Shown here: positions 6,367-10,106 of the stretch, piece after piece
How positions within the stretch are numbered: position 1 is the first letter of the stretch
How the letters are laid out: every line of letters starts with the position of its first letter
Assembly: GCA_024408905.1 (NCBI GenBank)
Contig: JAKSUP010000029.1
Coordinates: forward strand, 1-10,106
Length of the DNA stretch: 10,106 nucleotides
Source: a bacterium
Lineage (GTDB): Bacteria > Cyanobacteriota > Vampirovibrionia > Gastranaerophilales > Gastranaerophilaceae
Reading direction: 5' to 3'
Made by a program: the position numbers and the translations under genes
Notes under the pieces: generated by a model
What the model was told of the DNA's origin: nothing
Databases searched by the model: none
What the model saw: the letters and a program-made list of their open reading frames with translations, nothing else

Positions 6367-6395
6367 ATTATAACATGAACTGACAATTAATACAG
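6367..6395 (-). promoter_or_regulatory. Promoter of rbfA-truB (extended -10)
   Basis: On the minus strand TATAAT (6367-6372) is a perfect -10, preceded by TGT as an extended -10. A weak -35, CTGTAT, lies 17 bp upstream at 6390-6395. Transcription would begin near 6360, about 20 nt before the rbfA ATG. The -35 side interleaves with the divergent exporter promoter. Confidence 0.7.
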
Positions 6396-6409
6396 GTTTG
6401 TGTTAAAAT
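6380..6409 (+). promoter_or_regulatory. Promoter of the MFS exporter gene
   Basis: A -35 of CTGACA (6380-6385) is followed, 18 bp on, by TAAAAT (6404-6409), five of six matches to the -10 consensus. TGT directly before it gives an extended -10. The predicted start is near 6416, leaving a leader of about 14 nt that is almost entirely the ribosome-binding site AGGAGG (6418-6423, 6 nt before the ATG). Confidence 0.6.
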
Positions 6410-6416
6410 CAACACA
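6399..6416. promoter_or_regulatory. Candidate operator: TGTGTT-N6-AACACA over the exporter -10
   Basis: A perfect 6-bp inverted repeat with a six-base centre covers the -10 and reaches the predicted transcription start of the MFS gene. A dimeric repressor at this site would shut the gene off, and export pumps of this class are often controlled that way. No regulator gene is adjacent within the window, so the binding protein is unknown. Confidence 0.4.
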
Positions 6417-6429
6417 GAGGAGGGACGAT

Positions 6430-7989
6430 ATGGCTGAAGCAATCACGCAAACAATGGAAGAATGGAAACCTAAAAACCCGTGGTTTTTACTGATACCGAC
6501 AATGTTGGCTGCTTTTATGTTTGCTTTGGACCAAACTATTGCAAATATTGCACTTCCTCACATGGCAGGCACGTTTTCCGTAAGTTCACAAGAATCCATT
6601 TGGGTTCTGACAAGTTACTTGATTGCAAGCTGCCTTACAATCCCGATGCTTGATTGGTTAAGTAAACTTTGTGGACGTAAAAATATTTTTATGGCATGTG
6701 TTGCCCTATTTACAATATCATCATTTTTTTGTGGAATTTCAAATTCTATGTTAATGATGGTAATTTCACGTTTTATGCAAGGTCTTGGTGGTGGTATTTT
6801 AATGCCTATAGCTCAAGCTATTATGATGGAATCATTTAAAGGTAAAGCTTTGAGTGCTGCGATGGCAATCTTCGGCGGGGTTGTAATTATTGCGCCAATT
6901 ATAGGACCTGTGCTTGGTGGTTGGATTACGGAAAATTATTCTTGGAGTTGGATATTTTTTATAAATGTTCCTGTTGGTATCTTGGTTATTGCACTTGCTT
7001 ATAAAATGATTGAAGATCCACCTTATGCAAGAAAACAAAAAAATGTTCACACAGACTATTTGGGTATATTTTTCCTTGTGGCATTCGCCGTTGCTTTTGA
7101 AATTATGATAGACAAAGGGAACGACATGGACTGGTTCGGTTCTCCGTTTATCGTTAAACTAACAGTTGTTTGGGTTGTGAGTTTAATCTGTTTAATAATT
7201 TCACAGATAAAACAAAAAGAATCTTTGATAAAATTTGATGTTTTAAAAGACTGGAATTATGCTATGGGTACGACAGTTATTACGGTTATGGTAGCTGTAA
7301 TGCTTGGTTCTATGGCAATGCTTCCACAATTTATGCAAAATATGCTTGGATATAACGCTTTAGTAAGTGGTCTTGCTATGATGCCGAGAGGCTTTGGCTC
7401 TCTTGTCGGTCTCTTTTTGGTATCACGTCTTGTAACAAGGTTTGACCCGAGATTAATTGCCTGTATTGGTGTATTAATATTGTCATTGGCAAGCTGGATG
7501 CTGGGATTTATCGATTTACAAATATCTCAAAGTTCTGTTGTTATTCCTAATATTTTATACGGTTTTGGTATGGCAATGGGTATGATGCCTATTGTTACAC
7601 TATCTTGCCTGTCAATTTCCAAAGATAAAATGGCAAACGCAAGTGGATTACAAAACTTTATCAAAACAGTTGGTGGTGCTGTCGGAACATCTCTTGTTGC
7701 AACATTTATTTCCAGATTTTCTCAAGTACACCAAAATATGCTTACACATAATTTAACCGAAACAAATCCGATTTTTGCTGAAAGACTGCAATCTATGTCA
7801 GCATCATTTATGACAATGGCTGACCCTATGACAGCAAAATTAATGGCTGCAAAACTTATTAACGGGCAATTAATTCAACAGGCTCACTTATGGGCGTTTA
7901 TCGATTCATTTAGACTTTATGCAGTCACAGGTTTTTTGGTAGTATTCCTTATTCTTTTAATGAAGAAAAGAAAAGATGCATTCAAATAA
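6430..7989 (+). CDS. DHA2-family MFS multidrug exporter, EmrB/QacA type
   Basis: This is an inner-membrane proton-driven exporter with 14 predicted membrane helices over 519 residues, the usual DHA2 architecture. Helix 1 carries FALDQTIANIALPHMAG with the membrane-embedded D34. IWVLTSYLIASCLTIPMLDWL follows in helix 2. The loop after it, LSKLCGRKNIF, is MFS motif A. GGVVIIAPIIGPVLGGWI in helix 5 is the antiporter motif C, followed by WSWIFFINVPVGI. I start it at the ATG at 6430 because AGGAGG is placed 6 nt upstream. A GTG at 6400 is in frame, but translation from it would read through that site and the promoter. EmrB proteins normally work with an EmrA membrane-fusion protein, and none is next to it: the gene stands alone, ended by a strong terminator. 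The substrate cannot be told from sequence. EmrB is the closest name, but I leave the symbol blank. Confidence 0.93.
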   Translation: MAEAITQTMEEWKPKNPWFLLIPTMLAAFMFALDQTIANIALPHMAGTFSVSSQESIWVLTSYLIASCLTIPMLDWLSKLCGRKNIFMACVALFTISSFFCGISNSMLMMVISRFMQGLGGGILMPIAQAIMMESFKGKALSAAMAIFGGVVIIAPIIGPVLGGWITENYSWSWIFFINVPVGILVIALAYKMIEDPPYARKQKNVHTDYLGIFFLVAFAVAFEIMIDKGNDMDWFGSPFIVKLTVVWVVSLICLIISQIKQKESLIKFDVLKDWNYAMGTTVITVMVAVMLGSMAMLPQFMQNMLGYNALVSGLAMMPRGFGSLVGLFLVSRLVTRFDPRLIACIGVLILSLASWMLGFIDLQISQSSVVIPNILYGFGMAMGMMPIVTLSCLSISKDKMANASGLQNFIKTVGGAVGTSLVATFISRFSQVHQNMLTHNLTETNPIFAERLQSMSASFMTMADPMTAKLMAAKLINGQLIQQAHLWAFIDSFRLYAVTGFLVVFLILLMKKRKDAFK

Positions 7990-7990
7990 C

Positions 7991-8020
7991 AAAAAGGCTC
8001 GAAAAATTCGAGCCTTTTTT
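7991..8020. terminator. Bidirectional intrinsic terminator between the MFS gene and clpC
   Basis: GGCTCGAA and TTCGAGCC form a perfect 8-bp stem with an AAA loop. It is extended by five A-T pairs, with T6 after it on the plus strand and T5 on the minus strand. It begins one base after the exporter stop and lies about 20 bp beyond the clpC stop, so it serves both convergent genes. Confidence 0.95.
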
Positions 8021-8041
8021 ATTATTGTATTTTAGTTTTTG

Positions 8042-10106
8042 TTATTCAACAGGAGCTTCTTCTTTCTTTTCTTCACAAGCTTTGCGTTCAAAAACAAGTT
8101 TTTCGTTTCCTTCGCCTTCTGTTGTATCAAGTTTAAGAAGAATAATATCTCCAGGTTGATAAGCATTTGTCAAGATTTCTTCTGCCAATTGATCTTCGAT
8201 TTTCTTTTGAATCAATCTGCGTAAAGGTCTTGCGCCATACGCTTCATTATAACCGTCTTTTGCAAGATAATCTTTAACTTCATCTGTAACTTCGATTGAA
8301 AGTTCTCTTTCAGATAACCTTTTGAACAAGTCTTTCATCATCAAGTCAACGATTTGTCTGATTTCTTCTTTGCTCAAGTGAGCGAATACGATAATATCAT
8401 CAATACGGTTCAAGAATTCAGGTCTAAATGCCTTTTTCAATTCTTCATTAACTGTATCTTTTAATTTATCATATTTATCTTGTTTTGCATTTTCTGCTGT
8501 TGAGAAACCAAGTTTGCCTTGAGTTGTAATCATACTTGCACCAACGTTTGATGTCATAATAATTACCGTATTCTTGAAGTTTACATGACGTCCTTTTGCA
8601 TCAGTCAAACGACCGTCATCAAGAATTTGTAACATTATATTGAATACATCAGGGTGTGCTTTTTCGATTTCATCAAAAAGAATAACTGAATAAGGTTTCT
8701 TTCTGACCAGTTCTGATAAGTGTCCACCATCATCATAGCCAACGTATCCCGGAGGTGAACCGATAAGTTTTGCAGTAGAATGTTTTTCCATAAATTCTGA
8801 CATATCTACTCTTATCATATTATCTTCGCTGCCGAAAATAGCTTCAGCGAGTGCTTTTGCAAGTTCAGTTTTACCGACACCGGTAGGACCTGAGAAAATA
8901 AAGCTACCAATTGGTCTGTTTGGTGATTTCAAACCGACTCTTGCACGTCTGATTGCTTTAGAAATGGCAACAACGGCATCACTTTGTCCTATTACTCTCG
9001 CGTGAAGTGTATCTTCAAGTTTCAATAGTCTTTCTGATTCGCCTTCTGTTAGTTTTGTAACAGGAACGCCTGTCATAATTGCAATAACTTGTGCAACATC
9101 TTCTTCCGTAACAGTAGGTCTGTTGGCATCATTTTGACGACGCCATTCTTCGGATACTTCACGAATTTTATCTTTCATATTAGCTTCGTCATCACGTAGA
9201 GCAGAAGCACGTTCAAAATCTTGGTTTCTAATTGCTTCTTCTTTTTCTTGGATGATTGCTTTTAATTCTTTTTCAAGTTCTTTACCTTCAGGTGATAAAG
9301 TACAAACCTTCAAACGAACTTTTGATGATGCTTCATCAATTACGTCGATTGCTTTATCAGGTAAAAATCTGTCATTAATATATTTGCTTGAAAGTTTAGC
9401 TGCAGCAACAATTGCCTCATCAGAAATGTTCAATGAGTGGTGTTCTTCATATTTTGATTTCAAACCTTTCATAATTTCGATAGTTTCTTCAATAGAAGGT
9501 TCTTCAATAATTACAGGTTGAAATCTTCTTTCCAAAGCAGTATCTTTTTCTACATACTTTCTGTACTCATCAGAAGTTGTAGCACCGATAACTTGAAGTT
9601 CGCCTCTTGATAGAGCAGGTTTAAGTATGTTTGCAGCATCAATTGCGCCTTCTGCAGCTCCTGCACCGATAAGAGTATGCATTTCATCAATTACCAAAAT
9701 AACATTACCGGCTTGTCTTATTTCGTCCATAATCTTTTTAAGACGTTCTTCAAATTCACCTCTGTATTTTGTTCCGGCAATTAATAAGCCCATATCAAGT
9801 TGAATAATTTTTTTGTTTTCCAAAATATCAGGAACTTCTGAATTAACAATTCTAATTGCAAGTCCTTCTGCAACAGCAGTTTTACCAACACCCGGTTCAC
9901 CAAGTAAAACAGGGTTGTTTTTTGTTCTTCTTGCAAGAATTTGTATAACACGTTCAATTTCTTTTTCTCTGCCGACAACAGGATCAAGTCTTAATTCTGA
10001 CGCTGCAAGAGTTAAATCTGTACCAAACTCATCTAAGCTTGGTGTTTTAACCTTGCTTGCTTGTGAACTTGATGAAGAACTTGAACCTCCACTATTACCA
10101 ACACCG
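8042..10106 (-). CDS. clpC: ATP-dependent Clp protease ATP-binding subunit ClpC (5' end off the window)
   Basis: ClpC is a Hsp100 hexamer that unfolds proteins and threads them into ClpP. The window shows the last 687 codons, and the frame is open through the right edge, so the N-terminal Clp repeat domain is missing here. A Gly/Ser linker (visible residues 1-14, seven serines in a row) leads to the first AAA+ module: [13 protein letters not shown], Walker [10 protein letters not shown] (69-77), Walker B VILVIDE (135-141) and arginine motif ERRF (192-195). A short middle region with a UVR-like segment (about 284-315, [14 protein letters not shown]) replaces the long M-domain of ClpB. The second module has Walker [10 protein letters not shown] (406-414), Walker B ILFDE (475-479), a likely ClpP-docking LGF loop (532-534), RPEFLNRID (561-569) and sensor-2 GARPLRR (624-630). 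All nucleotide-binding motifs are intact. The UVR segment and the LGF loop favour ClpC over ClpA or ClpB. It ends at the shared terminator. Confidence 0.96.
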   Translation of the reverse strand, partial: GVGNSGGSSSSSSSQASKVKTPSLDEFGTDLTLAASELRLDPVVGREKEIERVIQILARRTKNNPVLLGEPGVGKTAVAEGLAIRIVNSEVPDILENKKIIQLDMGLLIAGTKYRGEFEERLKKIMDEIRQAGNVILVIDEMHTLIGAGAAEGAIDAANILKPALSRGELQVIGATTSDEYRKYVEKDTALERRFQPVIIEEPSIEETIEIMKGLKSKYEEHHSLNISDEAIVAAAKLSSKYINDRFLPDKAIDVIDEASSKVRLKVCTLSPEGKELEKELKAIIQEKEEAIRNQDFERASALRDDEANMKDKIREVSEEWRRQNDANRPTVTEEDVAQVIAIMTGVPVTKLTEGESERLLKLEDTLHARVIGQSDAVVAISKAIRRARVGLKSPNRPIGSFIFSGPTGVGKTELAKALAEAIFGSEDNMIRVDMSEFMEKHSTAKLIGSPPGYVGYDDGGHLSELVRKKPYSVILFDEIEKAHPDVFNIMLQILDDGRLTDAKGRHVNFKNTVIIMTSNVGASMITTQGKLGFSTAENAKQDKYDKLKDTVNEELKKAFRPEFLNRIDDIIVFAHLSKEEIRQIVDLMMKDLFKRLSERELSIEVTDEVKDYLAKDGYNEAYGARPLRRLIQKKIEDQLAEEILTNAYQPGDIILLKLDTTEGEGNEKLVFERKACEEKKEEAPVE

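Noticed and set aside
6400..6429. An in-frame GTG at 6400 could extend the exporter by 10 residues.
   Set aside because: It overlaps the predicted -10, and its reading would cover the strong AGGAGG placed correctly for the ATG at 6430. The added residues are not transporter-like.
6832..7050. A 72-codon minus-strand open frame inside the exporter gene.
   Set aside because: It is fully antisense to conserved exporter helices and has no promoter or family resemblance.
9781..9987. An open frame here, and an apparent clpC start at a TTG near 9823, suggested a frameshifted or N-truncated clpC.
   Set aside because: Translating the main clpC frame upstream of 9823 gives uninterrupted, well-matching ClpC sequence including the first Walker A, up to the window edge. 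The other frame is only a shadow and the TTG is an internal leucine codon.
1..10106. The whole window was scanned for CRISPR repeats, tRNA/rRNA, insertion-sequence ends, toxin-antitoxin pairs, phage genes and defence genes.
   Set aside because: No direct repeat array, tRNA-like fold, transposase motif or accessory-system gene was seen. Apart from the exporter and two secreted proteins, the genes are conserved housekeeping genes.

Overview
The window is AT-rich bacterial chromosome read with the standard bacterial code: tryptophan is TGG throughout, and every stop I checked is TAA or TAG. It holds core housekeeping genes, one drug-efflux-type transporter and two small secreted proteins I do not recognise. 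I see no phage, insertion sequence, CRISPR array, tRNA or rRNA. EF-P and ClpC read as cyanobacterial-like, with EF-P showing KPGKGAAFVRTKLKNV and ClpC having a UVR segment and an LGF loop. Together with the very low GC and the small signal-peptide proteins, this suggests a non-photosynthetic cyanobacterial relative (Vampirovibrionia/Melainabacteria, for example a gut Gastranaerophilales). That placement is an inference and a Firmicutes-like lineage is not excluded.

Layout. Positions 1-4994 (minus strand) look like one tightly packed operon, read right to left: efp, accB, accC, a small secreted protein, coaBC, a Nif3-family gene, and a second secreted protein cut by the left edge. Gaps are 37, 3, 29 and 15 nt, followed by overlaps of 8 and 23 nt. 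A good extended -10 promoter precedes efp at 5038-5066, and a 14-bp near-palindrome fills its spacer. Positions 5138-6339 (minus) hold rbfA and truB, which overlap by one base and have their own promoter. Positions 6430-7989 (plus) hold a 14-TM DHA2/EmrB-type MFS exporter, transcribed divergently from rbfA. The two core promoters interleave, and an inverted repeat covers the exporter's -10. A strong bidirectional terminator (7991-8020) separates the exporter from clpC (8042 to beyond the right edge, minus), whose N-terminal domain lies outside the window.

How the genes fit together. AccB and AccC are the biotin carrier and biotin carboxylase halves of acetyl-CoA carboxylase, which makes malonyl-CoA for fatty acids. 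CoaBC makes 4'-phosphopantetheine, the precursor of CoA and of the acyl-carrier-protein arm, so the operon joins CoA supply to CoA use. EF-P (polyproline translation), RbfA (30S maturation), TruB (tRNA pseudouridine 55) and ClpC (proteolysis chaperone) are translation and proteostasis functions.

I did not find a convincing new multi-gene system. The observations most worth a second look are regulatory or architectural. An A9 tract sits exactly at the CoaC/CoaB domain junction, with stops close by in both shifted frames. Palindromes lie in the efp and exporter promoters, a hairpin overlaps the efp stop codon, and two unrecognised secreted proteins are embedded in the acc/coa operon.
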